Shown: positions 50,043 to 58,563 of the stretch, piece after piece | Layout: each line of letters starts with the position of its first letter | How positions within the stretch are numbered: the first letter of the stretch is position 1 | Source of the DNA: Palauibacter sp022826685 | Lineage (GTDB): Bacteria > Gemmatimonadota > Gemmatimonadetes > Palauibacterales > Palauibacteraceae | DNA: 64,000 nt | Assembly (NCBI RefSeq): GCF_965221685.1 | Contig: NZ_OZ244907.1 | Strand: one strand, 5' to 3' | Program-made: the position numbers and the translations under genes | Notes under the pieces: model-generated | What the model was told of the DNA's origin: nothing | The model's database searches: none | What the model saw: only the letters and a program-made list of their open reading frames with translations

Positions 50043-51680
50043 GTGAGCGAGTCGAAGGGCGGCGACCTTCGCGTCATCCTTGCGGATCCCCTCCTCCCGG
50101 ACGGGATCGAGACGCTGCGGGCCGCCCCCGGGCTCGCGGTCGAGGATCACACGGAATCGGATCGCGAGGCGCTCCGCAGCGCGCTCGAAGGCGCATCGGC
50201 GCTCATCGTGAGATCCCGCACGAAGGTGACCCCCGACCTCATCGAGTCCGCTGACCGGCTGAGGGTCGTGGGGCGCGCGGGCGTGGGCGTGGACAACATC
50301 GACATCCCTGCGGCCACGCGGCGCGGAATCGCCGTGCTCAACGCGCCCGCGGCGAACACGCAGTCCACGGCCGAACTCGCATTCGCCCTGCTCCTCGCCG
50401 CGGCCCGCCGGATCACGGAGGCGGACGCAAGCATCCGCGCCGGGGAATGGAGGCGCAAGGAGCTGCGCGGGATCCAGTTGAGCGGGAAGACGCTCGGCGT
50501 GATCGGACTCGGGCGGATCGGGGCGGAGGTCGTGTGGCGGGCGCGGGCGTTCGGGATGCGCGTCGTGGCCCACGATCCCTTCGTGAGCGCCGATCGCGCG
50601 AGCGATCTGGGGGTGGAACTCGCAAGCCTGGACGAACTCCTCCCGGCCTGCCACGCGATCACGCTGCACGTTCCCCTCTCCGAGGAGAACCGCGGGTTCA
50701 TCGGCCGCAAGGAGCTCGCGGCCATGCGCCCGGGCTCGATCCTGGTGAACGCGGCCCGGGGCGGGCTCGTGGACGAGGCGGCGTTGGCCGAGGCGCTCGG
50801 CAGCGGCCATCTGGGAGCCGCCGGCCTCGACGTGTTCGAGACGGAACCGCTCCCCGCCGACAGCCCGCTGCGGGACGCCCCGCAACTCGTGTTCAGCCCT
50901 CACCTGGGCGCGTCCACGTATGAAGCCCAGCGTCAGGTCTCCCGGCAGATCGCCATCTCCGTCCGAGACGCGCTCGTCGACGGCGACTACAGCGCCGCGC
51001 TGAACGCTCCCTTCGAGGCGGAGGACCGCGACGGGGCGGGCCCCATCATGGATCTCGGATACCGCCTGGGACGCCTCCTCGCCGGACTCGAGGACGCACC
51101 GCCGAGCCGGATCGACGTGCGCTACGGAGGACCGAGGGACGGTGTGCTCGGACCCCTCGCGGCAAGCGTCGCCGTCGGTTTCCTCGAACGCCGCGTCGAT
51201 CCCCCGCTCAACGTCGTGAACGCGCTCTCGATCGCGGCGGAGCGGGGCCTGGAGATCGTGCGGGTACGCACGCAGGCCGTGGGCGACTACACGAACTACG
51301 TCGAACTCTCCGCGGCCTCGGGGAGAGGCAGGGGACGAGGCAGGGGCAGGGGCAGGAGCGGCATGGTCGTGGGCGGAGCCCTCATGGGAGCCCGGATGGA
51401 ACCGCGGATCGTGCGGGTCGGCACCTTCCGCATCGAGACGGAGCCCCGCGGCACCTGTCTCCTCATCCGCAATCAGGACCAGCCGGGCGTGATCGGCGCC
51501 GTGGGGACGGTACTCGGTGAGGCCAACGCGAACATCGCCGAATACCACCTCGCGCGGCGAAAGGGCGGCGGCCAGTCCTTCGGCGTCGTGAGGATCGACG
51601 AAGAACTGCCGGCGAAGACGTTGCGCGAGTTGGAGGATCTCGACGGAGTAGAAGAGGTGCGCCAGGTCAACTTCGACTGA
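50043..51680 (+). CDS. serA: D-3-phosphoglycerate dehydrogenase
   Basis: First enzyme of phosphoserine biosynthesis, 545 residues: substrate domain, NAD domain with 'LGVIGLGRIGAEVVWRARAF', catalytic 'RGGLVDEAALAEAL' and 'SPHLGASTYEAQRQV' (His in the catalytic relay), then the intervening ASB domain and a C-terminal ACT domain ('RNQDQPGVIGAVGTVLGEAN') for serine feedback. An unusual Gly-Arg repeat (see repeat entry) interrupts the ASB region. Cotranscribed with the class V aminotransferase; the two give a compact serine pathway drawing on 3-phosphoglycerate. Confidence 0.95.
   Translation: MSESKGGDLRVILADPLLPDGIETLRAAPGLAVEDHTESDREALRSALEGASALIVRSRTKVTPDLIESADRLRVVGRAGVGVDNIDIPAATRRGIAVLNAPAANTQSTAELAFALLLAAARRITEADASIRAGEWRRKELRGIQLSGKTLGVIGLGRIGAEVVWRARAFGMRVVAHDPFVSADRASDLGVELASLDELLPACHAITLHVPLSEENRGFIGRKELAAMRPGSILVNAARGGLVDEAALAEALGSGHLGAAGLDVFETEPLPADSPLRDAPQLVFSPHLGASTYEAQRQVSRQIAISVRDALVDGDYSAALNAPFEAEDRDGAGPIMDLGYRLGRLLAGLEDAPPSRIDVRYGGPRDGVLGPLAASVAVGFLERRVDPPLNVVNALSIAAERGLEIVRVRTQAVGDYTNYVELSAASGRGRGRGRGRGRSGMVVGGALMGARMEPRIVRVGTFRIETEPRGTCLLIRNQDQPGVIGAVGTVLGEANANIAEYHLARRKGGGQSFGVVRIDEELPAKTLRELEDLDGVEEVRQVNFD
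51321..51361. repeat. Short GGCAGG-type repeat encoding Gly-Arg dipeptides
   Basis: An imperfect 6-base tandem repeat (aggcaggggacgaggcaggg and continuing) inside serA, coding for alternating Gly-Arg (SGRGRGRGRGRGRSG) around residues 427-440. It is likely a slippage-prone, solvent-exposed loop in the ASB domain. Confidence 0.8.
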
Positions 51681-51722
51681 CCGACCATCGGGTTGATGGC
51701 CCCCAGCAGGATCTGAAGGCCT

Positions 51723-52655
51723 TCAGGCGGGGGGACTCCACACGGCGGCGACCGTCGCATCCGGGGTGGGGCGGCGGTCTGGGTGGAGCAGGCCGCCGAG
51801 GATCTCGACGCCGGTGACGAAGCGGGGACCCGAGCGGTTGAAGTAGGAGGAGGCGTCGACGACCCAGGCGCGGCCCTCCGCGATCGCGCGCGGTGCCACT
51901 TTCCGGAGACGTTCGGAGTGCACGTCGGCATCGTCCCGCGCAGCTTCGATACCGTAGCCGCAGGGCATGAGGAGCAGCGCATCCGGATCGAGGTCGCCCA
52001 TCTCATCCCACGACACTTCCCGGGAAGGCTGCCCCGCCTCGCCCACCAGGTTGCGGCCTCCGGCGAGTTCGATCATCTCCGGCACCCAGTGGCCGGGCGC
52101 GAAGGGCGGATCGAACCACTCGATCCCGAGCACCCGCGGAGCGACGGCGTCCCGTACCGCCGCGCGCACCGCATCGAGTCGGCTCCGGAGCGATCCCCCT
52201 GCTTCCCGGGCGATCTCCGGACTGCCGGCGGCCCGGGCCACCTGCGTGACCGAAGCGAGGATCTCGTCGATCGTGTGTGCGTCCAGCGACACCACCTCCG
52301 CCTCGATTCCGCGCGCCCCGAGCACCTCGCGCACGCCGTCCGTCGGCACGGCGCACACGTCGCACACGGCCTGGGTGATGATGATGTCCGGTTGGAGCTT
52401 CTCGAGGACGGCTGCGTCGACCTCGTATACGCTGCCGTGTTCGGCCATCGCCTGTCGCACGGCGGCGTCGATCTCTCCGCTCGAGAGGGCGTCGGGGTCG
52501 AAGCGGGGGCGGCTGACCCGGGGGCGATCGAGCAGGTGCGGCGGATGATCGCACTCGTGCGAGATGCCGACGAGGCACTCGCCGAGACCGAGCGCATCGA
52601 CGATCTCGGTCCCCGACGCGAGGAGCGAGACGATGCGCGGAGCGGCCGGCGTCAC
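51723..52655 (-). CDS. Cobalamin-binding-like periplasmic-fold protein without signal peptide
   Basis: A 310-residue member of the BtuF/FhuD fold: 'IVSLLASGTEIVDALGLG' opens the N-lobe, 'VGISHECDHPP' and 'DIIITQAVCDVCAV' are the characteristic cysteine-containing stretches of the cytoplasmic 'cobalamin-binding protein' subgroup, and 'LDPDALLLMPCGYG' belongs to the C-lobe. There is no signal peptide or lipobox, so it probably stays in the cytoplasm. The role is unclear (corrinoid or heme handling). It follows the MoeZ-like gene by 15 bases and is the last gene of the tdh-kbl-rpe run. Confidence 0.75.
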   Translation of the reverse strand: MTPAAPRIVSLLASGTEIVDALGLGECLVGISHECDHPPHLLDRPRVSRPRFDPDALSSGEIDAAVRQAMAEHGSVYEVDAAVLEKLQPDIIITQAVCDVCAVPTDGVREVLGARGIEAEVVSLDAHTIDEILASVTQVARAAGSPEIAREAGGSLRSRLDAVRAAVRDAVAPRVLGIEWFDPPFAPGHWVPEMIELAGGRNLVGEAGQPSREVSWDEMGDLDPDALLLMPCGYGIEAARDDADVHSERLRKVAPRAIAEGRAWVVDASSYFNRSGPRFVTGVEILGGLLHPDRRPTPDATVAAVWSPPA

Positions 52656-52670
52656 GGGTTCAGGCCTCCA

Positions 52671-53831
52671 TCAGTACTGCGGCATCGCCGGGTCGATCTC
52701 CTCCGCCCACGCAAGGATCCCCCCCGCGAGGTTGACGGCGGTGTCGAACCCGACCGCGCGCAAGTACTCGACCGCCTGGTCGCCGCGGGGGCCCGAGCGG
52801 CAGTGGATGATCAACGGCTCCGACGCGTCGAGGCTCTCGACGGCCTCCGGGAGCGTCGCGAGCGGCACGAGCCGCGCGCCCGCCTCCTCCAGGTTGCAGA
52901 TCGCCCACTCGTAGTCCTCGCGCACGTCGATGAGCTGGAAGCGCTCGCCGGCGTCGATCCGGCGCTTCAGTTCGTGTACGTCGATGTCGAGGTCGTGCAT
53001 GGCACCCTCCGTTTCCGTGCCGTCGGGCGGCGCTCCGCAGAAGCGCTCGTAGTCGATGAGTTCCGTCACACTCGGCTCGGAGCCGCAGACCACGCAATCA
53101 GGGTCCCGGCGGATGTCCAGCGAGCGGAACTCCATGCGCAGCGCGTCGATGAGGAGCAGGCGCCCGGCGAGCGTGTCGCCGATCCCCGTCAGCCACTTGA
53201 TCGCCTCGTTCGCCTGGATCGACCCCACGATCCCGGGCAGGACGCCCAGGACGCCGGCTTCCGCGCAGTTGGGCACGAGACCCGGAGGCGGCGGATCCCG
53301 AAACAGGCAGCGATAGCAGGGACCGTCGGGCGCGCCGAACACGGACGCCTGTCCCTCGAAGCGGAGGATGGCCCCGTATGCGAACGGCGTTCCCAGCATC
53401 ACGCAGGCGTCGTTCACGAGATACCGCGTCGGGAAGTTGTCGCTCCCGTCGATGACGAAATCCCATCCCTCGAGGATCTCGAATGCGTTGCTGGAATCCA
53501 TGCGCGTCTCGAACGTCTCGACGGCGACGTCCGGGTTCAAGCCGGTGAGCCGCGCCCGGGCCGAGGCGAGCTTCGGCGTCCCGACCGCGTCCGTGTCGTA
53601 GAGCACCTGGCGCTGCAGGTTGGAGAGTTCCACGCGGTCGTGGTCCACGAGGCCGAGCCGTCCCACCCCGGCCGCGGCGAGATAGAGCGCGGCCGGCGAC
53701 CCCAGTCCGCCCGCCCCCACGATGAGCACGCTCGAAGCCCGCAGGCGACGCTGCCCCGCCAGTCCCACCTCGGGGATGCTGACGTGACGCCCGTAGCGGA
53801 CGAGTTCGTCGCGGGAAAGGTCGCCGTCCAC
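52671..53831 (-). CDS. MoeZ/MoeB-like E1-type adenylyltransferase with rhodanese domain
   Basis: A 386-residue enzyme: an E1-like ThiF domain with 'VLIVGAGGLGSPAALYLAA' (ATP-binding) and 'VIDGSDNFPTRYLVNDAC', zinc CxxC pairs (CYRC, CVVC), then a rhodanese domain with active-site Cys in 'LIIHCRSGPRGDQAVEYL'. Such proteins adenylate and thiocarboxylate ubiquitin-like sulfur carriers (MoaD, ThiS, CysO) for molybdopterin, thiamine or cysteine synthesis. No MoaD/ThiS gene is nearby; the ubiquitin-like protein at 48.2 kb is the only candidate in the window and lacks the GG tail. GTG start 7 bases after rpe. Confidence 0.9.
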   Translation of the reverse strand: MDGDLSRDELVRYGRHVSIPEVGLAGQRRLRASSVLIVGAGGLGSPAALYLAAAGVGRLGLVDHDRVELSNLQRQVLYDTDAVGTPKLASARARLTGLNPDVAVETFETRMDSSNAFEILEGWDFVIDGSDNFPTRYLVNDACVMLGTPFAYGAILRFEGQASVFGAPDGPCYRCLFRDPPPPGLVPNCAEAGVLGVLPGIVGSIQANEAIKWLTGIGDTLAGRLLLIDALRMEFRSLDIRRDPDCVVCGSEPSVTELIDYERFCGAPPDGTETEGAMHDLDIDVHELKRRIDAGERFQLIDVREDYEWAICNLEEAGARLVPLATLPEAVESLDASEPLIIHCRSGPRGDQAVEYLRAVGFDTAVNLAGGILAWAEEIDPAMPQY

Positions 53832-53838
53832 CCCGTCC

Positions 53839-54543
53839 TCAACCGTAGGGCGCGAGCGCGTCGCGCAGCGCCGCCATGTTCGCGGCGATCCCCGGCGCCC
53901 ACCGGAACACGGAAGAACCGGCCACGAACACCGACGCCCCCGCCGCGGCGCACACGGGAGCAGAGGTCGGATCGATCCCTCCGTCGACCTGGATCGCCGG
54001 CGGAGCCAGCCCGCGATCCGCCGCCATCCGCAGGACCGTGGCGATCTTCGGCACCGCTTCAGCGATGAATTTCTGTCCCCCGAACCCCGGGTTCACCGTC
54101 ATCACGAGGACGAGGTCCACGTCCCCCAGGATCTCCGAAAGCGTCTCCGCGGGCGTGGCCGGGTTCAGCGCGACGCCGGCGTAGCAGCCCAGCTCCCGGA
54201 TCCGGTGCAGGTCGCCGTGCAGGTGGGCGGACACCTCCTGGTGGACCGTGAGCATGTCGGCGCCCGCCTCCGCGAAGGGCGCGAGGAACTCGCCGGGGTT
54301 GTCGATCATCAGGTGTACGTCGAGGAACGCGTCGGAGACCGCGCGTAGCGACTCCAGCACCGGCAGCCCGATCGTGAGGTTGGGGACGAAGTGCCCGTCC
54401 ATGACGTCGAGCTGGAACCACTCTGCCCCCGCGGCCTCCGCCTCGGCCACCTCCGCCCCCAGCCGCGCATAGTCGGCGGCGAGGATCGACGGGGCGATGA
54501 CCATCCCCCCGGGCAACGTCCGATTCAGTCCGCGTTCGGTCAC
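53839..54543 (-). CDS. rpe: Ribulose-phosphate 3-epimerase
   Basis: A 234-residue TIM-barrel enzyme interconverting ribulose 5-phosphate and xylulose 5-phosphate. Metal and catalytic motifs: 'IAPSILAADYARLGAEV', 'QLDVMDGHFVPNLTIG', 'DVHLMIDNP', 'VMTVNPGFGGQKF' and 'IQVDGGID'. The GTG start has GGAGG upstream. It belongs to the same minus-strand run as kbl and the MoeZ-like gene. Confidence 0.96.
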   Translation of the reverse strand: MTERGLNRTLPGGMVIAPSILAADYARLGAEVAEAEAAGAEWFQLDVMDGHFVPNLTIGLPVLESLRAVSDAFLDVHLMIDNPGEFLAPFAEAGADMLTVHQEVSAHLHGDLHRIRELGCYAGVALNPATPAETLSEILGDVDLVLVMTVNPGFGGQKFIAEAVPKIATVLRMAADRGLAPPAIQVDGGIDPTSAPVCAAAGASVFVAGSSVFRWAPGIAANMAALRDALAPYG

Positions 54544-54583
54544 GCTCCGAACCTCCCACGCAGTCCCGGCGTCGCCACCGGCG

Positions 54584-55783
54584 TCAGATCAGGTTGAGCC
54601 GCTCGCCCACCTTCTTGAGGGCGGCGAGGGCGGCGTCGATATGCTCGCGTTCGTGCGCGGCCGACAGCTGACAGCGGATTCGGGCCTCGCCGCGCGGGAC
54701 CACGGGATACCCGAACCCGATGACGAAGACGCCCTCCCGCAGCAGCTCGCGGCTGAGACGTATCGCGTCCGCCGTCCGTCCGACGATGACGGGGACGATG
54801 GGCGTGCCGCCGGGAATCGGCTTGTATCCGAGTTCGATGAGTCCTTCCCGATAATACTCCGTGTTGTCGCGGAGCCGAGCCACGAGTTCCGGGTGCGTCT
54901 CCAGGTACTCGATCGCGGCCATGGCCCCCGCCGCCGAATGGCAGGGCAGGGCGTTCGTGAACAACTGCGTGCGCGACGCCTGAACGAGATAGTCGATCAC
55001 GGCTTCGGAACTGGCCGTGAAGCCGCCCGCCATGCCCCCGAGCGCCTTGCCGAGCGTCGATGTGACGATGTCGACCTCGCCGTGCATGCCGAAGTGTTCG
55101 GGCGTCCCGCGTCCCGTGTCGCCCAGCACTCCCGTCGAATGCGAGTCGTCGACGGCCATGATCGCGTCGTAACGGTCGCACAGTTCCCGGATTTCCGGCA
55201 GCGGCGCGATCTCCCCTTCCATCGAAAAGATGCCGTCGGTGATGACGAGCCGGTGGCGGGCGTCCCGACTCGCCTCGAGGGCGTCGCGCAGCGATCCCAT
55301 GTCCATGTGGTCGTAGATGAAACGCCGCGCCTTGCAGAGGCGGATCCCGTCGATGATGCAGGCGTGGTTGAGGCGGTCGGAGATCAGGGCGTCATCCGCA
55401 CCCAGCAGGGGCGCGAAGAGGCCCTCGTTCGCGTTCCACGCGGAGGTGTAGGTGAGGGAGGCCGGCGTCTCGAGAAAGTCCGCGATCTTCGCCTCGAGTT
55501 CGTGGTGAATGTCGAACGTCCCGCAGATGAAGCGCACCGACGAGGTCCCCGCGCCGTACCGGTCCACCCCCTCCTTCACCGCCCGCATCACGGAGGGTTC
55601 GTCGCACAGGCCGAGGTAGTTGTTCGAGCACATGTTGATGGTCTCGCCCAGACCGGCGATGTCCACGACGGGAGCCTGCCGCCCCATGATGTGCAGCAGT
55701 TCCTTGTGAACCCCGTTCTCCTTCATCTCCCCGAGTTCGGAGACGAGGCGGTGCTCGAAGCCCCGGTTCACATTCGACGTCAT
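54584..55783 (-). CDS. kbl: 2-amino-3-ketobutyrate coenzyme A ligase (glycine C-acetyltransferase)
   Basis: A 399-residue alpha-oxoamine synthase that cleaves 2-amino-3-ketobutyrate with CoA to glycine and acetyl-CoA. The PLP lysine is K246 in TSTLGKALGGMAGGF; 'SNNYLGLCDEPSVM' and 'DDSHSTGVLGDTGRGTPEHF' are conserved. The ATG at 55783 is chosen for its GAGGAG site; a start 9 codons earlier is possible. Together with tdh it forms the threonine-to-glycine route, feeding acetyl-CoA. Confidence 0.95.
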   Translation of the reverse strand: MTSNVNRGFEHRLVSELGEMKENGVHKELLHIMGRQAPVVDIAGLGETINMCSNNYLGLCDEPSVMRAVKEGVDRYGAGTSSVRFICGTFDIHHELEAKIADFLETPASLTYTSAWNANEGLFAPLLGADDALISDRLNHACIIDGIRLCKARRFIYDHMDMGSLRDALEASRDARHRLVITDGIFSMEGEIAPLPEIRELCDRYDAIMAVDDSHSTGVLGDTGRGTPEHFGMHGEVDIVTSTLGKALGGMAGGFTASSEAVIDYLVQASRTQLFTNALPCHSAAGAMAAIEYLETHPELVARLRDNTEYYREGLIELGYKPIPGGTPIVPVIVGRTADAIRLSRELLREGVFVIGFGYPVVPRGEARIRCQLSAAHEREHIDAALAALKKVGERLNLI

Positions 55784-55849
55784 CACATCCCGCTCCTCAT
55801 ACAGTGTCATGATCCGTCCGCTCTGGTCATCGCGCCGCTCGTGGGGTGG

Positions 55850-56512
55850 TCACGGGTAGAGGTCGCTGACCCGCTTGTCGGTGGCCCACGCGGTGTCGAC
55901 ACGGATTCTGGGGCGCGACCCCCAGTTTCCGCAGTCGCTGAACGCCCGCAGCCGCCCTCGGACATGGAGGATACGGTCGGTCCCCGCCTCGCGAAGCTCG
56001 GGGCTCAGCCCGTCGAGCGCGAACACCCGCTGGCCGCCGATCCACCCCGGCCCGAACAGCCAGCACCCGGCCGCCTCGCGGATCGTCCCCTCCCCCCAGG
56101 TGCGGATGCCGGAAAACCCGCCGCTGTCCGTCGCCACGAGCGTGCCGAGATCGATCTCCGCCGCGGTGCGGATCCGGTAGTGGCCGGGTGCGTCGAGCGT
56201 GATCGGCCGCGCCTCGTAATAGCTGACGTGATTGGGCGCGCACACCGCACGGAAGGTGGTCCGGCGCGCCGCGAGTTCGATCGAGGAGTCGGTGACGGCA
56301 AGCGTCGCGGTGTCCAGCCGCCCGCAGGCGTCCTCGGACACGGGCCCGCCGAACTCGAAGGAGAACGGCGCGCCCACCTCGACCGTCTCGGGGTACGCGA
56401 CCCAGGTGACGAGCGCCTCGCTGGAGGTGCCGTCCCCCAGCCGCCAGCATCCGGCCGTCAGCAGCACGGCAGCGGCGAGGGCGGGGACGACGGGGGCGGC
56501 GGCGCGCGCCAC
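55850..56512 (-). CDS. Predicted lipoprotein, unknown function
   Basis: A 220-residue lipoprotein (GTG start; lipobox LLTAGC within the first 22 residues). The mature part is beta-rich with several cysteines ('VSEDACGRLDTATLAV', 'FRAVCAPNHVSYYEAR', 'AFSDCGNWG') and no recognised domain. It is wedged between tdh and kbl, 13 bases after tdh, which is unusual for this metabolic pair. Confidence 0.65.
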   Translation of the reverse strand: MARAAAPVVPALAAAVLLTAGCWRLGDGTSSEALVTWVAYPETVEVGAPFSFEFGGPVSEDACGRLDTATLAVTDSSIELAARRTTFRAVCAPNHVSYYEARPITLDAPGHYRIRTAAEIDLGTLVATDSGGFSGIRTWGEGTIREAAGCWLFGPGWIGGQRVFALDGLSPELREAGTDRILHVRGRLRAFSDCGNWGSRPRIRVDTAWATDKRVSDLYP

Positions 56513-56525
56513 GGGGGCCGAACCG

Positions 56526-57557
56526 CTAGTCCAGCGCGAGGACGACCTTCGCCGCCTCGCCGGAATACATGGCGTCGAACCCTTCCTCGAAGCGGTCGAA
56601 CGGAAGCCGGTGGGTGATCACCGGCTCGACATCGAGACGCCCCGCCGCCAGGAAGTCCCGCATCTCGATCCACGTCCGGTACATGAGCCGCCCCACCACG
56701 CCGTACACGTGGATACCCTTGAAGATGACGTCGCGCGCGAAGTCGACCTCCACCGGGTCCTTGGGAAGCCCCAGCAGCCGGACGTGGCCGCCGTTGCGGC
56801 ACATGCGGAACGCGGAACGCACGCCGTCGGGGTGTCCGCTCATCTCGCACACCACGTGGGCGCCGTAGCCGTGCGTGAGGTCGACGATCCGCGCCTCCAC
56901 CTCCCCGCCCGCCGGATCGAGGCAGTCGTGCGCACCCATCCGCGCCGCGAGTTCCCGCCGCCCCCCGTGCGGCTCGACCGCGATGACTCTGGAAGCTCCC
57001 GCCGCGCGCGCGATCCCGATGGCGAACAGGCCGATCGGACCGCAGCCGACCACGGCGACGACCCGCCCCGCCACCTCCGTGTGCAAAACCGTGTGGAAAG
57101 CGTTGCCCAACGGGTCGAACACCGCCGCCAGGTCGTCGTCGATGGCATCGGGGACGTGGATGATGTTCGCCGCCGGGATGGAGACGTACTCGGCGAACGC
57201 GCCGTCCCGGTCGATGCCGATGATCCGGGTGTCCCGGCACACGTGCGCCTGCTCGGTGCCGCAGTACTCGCAGTGCCCGCAGACCAGGTGCCCCTCCGCC
57301 GAGACGCGGTCGCCGATTTCGATGTTCCGGACCAGCCGGCCGGTCTCGACGACTTCTCCCATGAATTCGTGGCCGAGGATGACCGGCGGATTCACGCGAT
57401 GCTGCGACCAGCGGTCCCACTGGTGAATGTGCAGATCCGTGCCGCAGATCCCCGCCCGTCGCACCTTTACCAGCACGTCGCGCGAGCGAATCTCGGGCAC
57501 CGGCGCGTCGCACATCACGAGGCCGGGGGCCGGCCCGGGTTTGCGGATCGCTTTCAT
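56526..57557 (-). CDS. tdh: L-threonine 3-dehydrogenase
   Basis: A 343-residue zinc alcohol dehydrogenase-type enzyme oxidising threonine to 2-amino-3-ketobutyrate. Catalytic zinc ligands fall at the E. coli Tdh positions, Cys38 (GICGTDLHIH) and His63-Glu64 (LGHEFMGEV); the structural zinc cluster is 'CGHCEYCGTEQAHVC'; NAD binding is 'VAVVGCGPIGLFAIGIARAA'. The kbl gene two genes downstream completes the pathway. The promoter interval is shared with divergent tonB. Confidence 0.94.
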   Translation of the reverse strand: MKAIRKPGPAPGLVMCDAPVPEIRSRDVLVKVRRAGICGTDLHIHQWDRWSQHRVNPPVILGHEFMGEVVETGRLVRNIEIGDRVSAEGHLVCGHCEYCGTEQAHVCRDTRIIGIDRDGAFAEYVSIPAANIIHVPDAIDDDLAAVFDPLGNAFHTVLHTEVAGRVVAVVGCGPIGLFAIGIARAAGASRVIAVEPHGGRRELAARMGAHDCLDPAGGEVEARIVDLTHGYGAHVVCEMSGHPDGVRSAFRMCRNGGHVRLLGLPKDPVEVDFARDVIFKGIHVYGVVGRLMYRTWIEMRDFLAAGRLDVEPVITHRLPFDRFEEGFDAMYSGEAAKVVLALD

Positions 57558-57747
57558 GGAGACGGAAGATGGCTCCTGGATGGAGACGTGTCGGGTGGCG
57601 CACAATGTGCCGGAGAGTCTGACCGGCCGGCAAGCGCCGGGAACCCGGAACGGCGGCGTTCCGTACGATGTCTTGGCGGGGGGCCGCTGACCGCCGCGTG
57701 ACGCCGTCCCGACGGCCTCGGGACCATTCTGGAGTCGGATCGGAGCT

Positions 57748-58428
57748 GTGCGCACGACGACAAGAAAACGGCCGGACTGGCGATACAGGGGCGCGTCATC
57801 GCGCTCCCGCGGCCGGGAGCGGGCCGTGTGGTGGGGCGGGATGCTCGTCTCCGCTCTCCTGCACGCCTTCCTCCTATTCGCGTGGGTGCGCCCGGCGCCC
57901 GACTTCGAGCCGGCCGCCCGGCCCGGCGCGGATCCGGACCTCCCCGCCGGCGGGGGCGGGCTGAGAGCGTTGCGGGTCTCCGTGCCCCGACGGATCGAGA
58001 TCCCTCCTCCTCCGCGGCCCGTCCTCGCCGTCGACATGCCCGAGATCGAGGTCCGGGAGACGGAGATCGAGGTGTCTTCCGACCTGCTCCCCGTCGGCGC
58101 GCCGGCGCCGTCGCCCGGCCGCGGGGCGGGGATCGGTCCCGGAGAGGAGGGCGTGGGCGGGGGCGAGGGCGACGGCTACGTGTCCCCCATCCCGAGATCC
58201 GTCGTGCCGCACTGGGACCCTCCCGGCTCCGTGCGCGGCATGGAGGTGACGGTGCGCGTCTTCGTCGACGCCACCGGGCGCCCGAGCCTCGTCGAACTGG
58301 ACCCTCCGACCCCGGATGAGGGCTTCAACCGCGACATCATGCGGCAGGTGCGGGCGTGGGAATACCGGCCCGCGCTGCGCCACGGGAACCCGGTCGACGG
58401 CTGGGCCGAGATCACCTTCATCTTCTGA
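57748..58428 (+). CDS. TonB-family energy transducer
   Basis: A 226-residue protein: an N-terminal transmembrane helix ('GGMLVSALLHAFLLFAWV'), a proline-rich and acidic periplasmic spacer, and a TonB_C domain ('VTVRVFVDATGRPSLVELDP', 'IMRQVRAWEYRPALRHG'). It couples the proton-motive force to outer-membrane receptors. No exbB/exbD is adjacent. GTG start with GGAG upstream. Divergent from tdh. Confidence 0.85.
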   Translation: MRTTTRKRPDWRYRGASSRSRGRERAVWWGGMLVSALLHAFLLFAWVRPAPDFEPAARPGADPDLPAGGGGLRALRVSVPRRIEIPPPPRPVLAVDMPEIEVRETEIEVSSDLLPVGAPAPSPGRGAGIGPGEEGVGGGEGDGYVSPIPRSVVPHWDPPGSVRGMEVTVRVFVDATGRPSLVELDPPTPDEGFNRDIMRQVRAWEYRPALRHGNPVDGWAEITFIF

Positions 58429-58430
58429 CG

Positions 58431-58462
58431 CCACCCGGCGCCACCCGACGCCACCCAACGCC
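58431..58462. repeat. Three tandem 10-bp units after tonB
   Basis: Three copies of ccacccNNcg (ccacccggcg, ccacccgacg, ccacccaacg) begin two bases after the tonB stop; their role, if any, is unknown. The rest of the 58429-58563 gap holds only the ribosome site of the next gene. Confidence 0.6.
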
Positions 58463-58563
58463 TTCCCACACGTCCGCGGATGACCGTTTGACGACAGGTT
58501 GATCCGCTCTCCGATCCTCGGGCAGAAACAGGAATCGGTCCCGATCAGGCGGGGAGGTGCGGG

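Noticed and set aside
51713..51726. Perfect palindrome CTGAAGGCCTTCAG as a terminator
   Set aside because: No loop and no T-tract; it overlaps the stop codon of the cobalamin-binding-like gene, so it is recorded here only.
51783..54068. A 761-codon plus-strand frame opposite moeZ and rpe
   Set aside because: Shadow of the minus-strand genes; no domain or ribosome site.
54497..56617. A 706-codon plus-strand frame opposite kbl
   Set aside because: Shadow of kbl and the lipoprotein gene; low-complexity Arg-rich translation.
57558..57747. Search for tRNA or small RNA in the tdh/tonB gap and other intergenic gaps
   Set aside because: No cloverleaf-like pairing or other RNA structure was seen in any gap longer than 100 bases.
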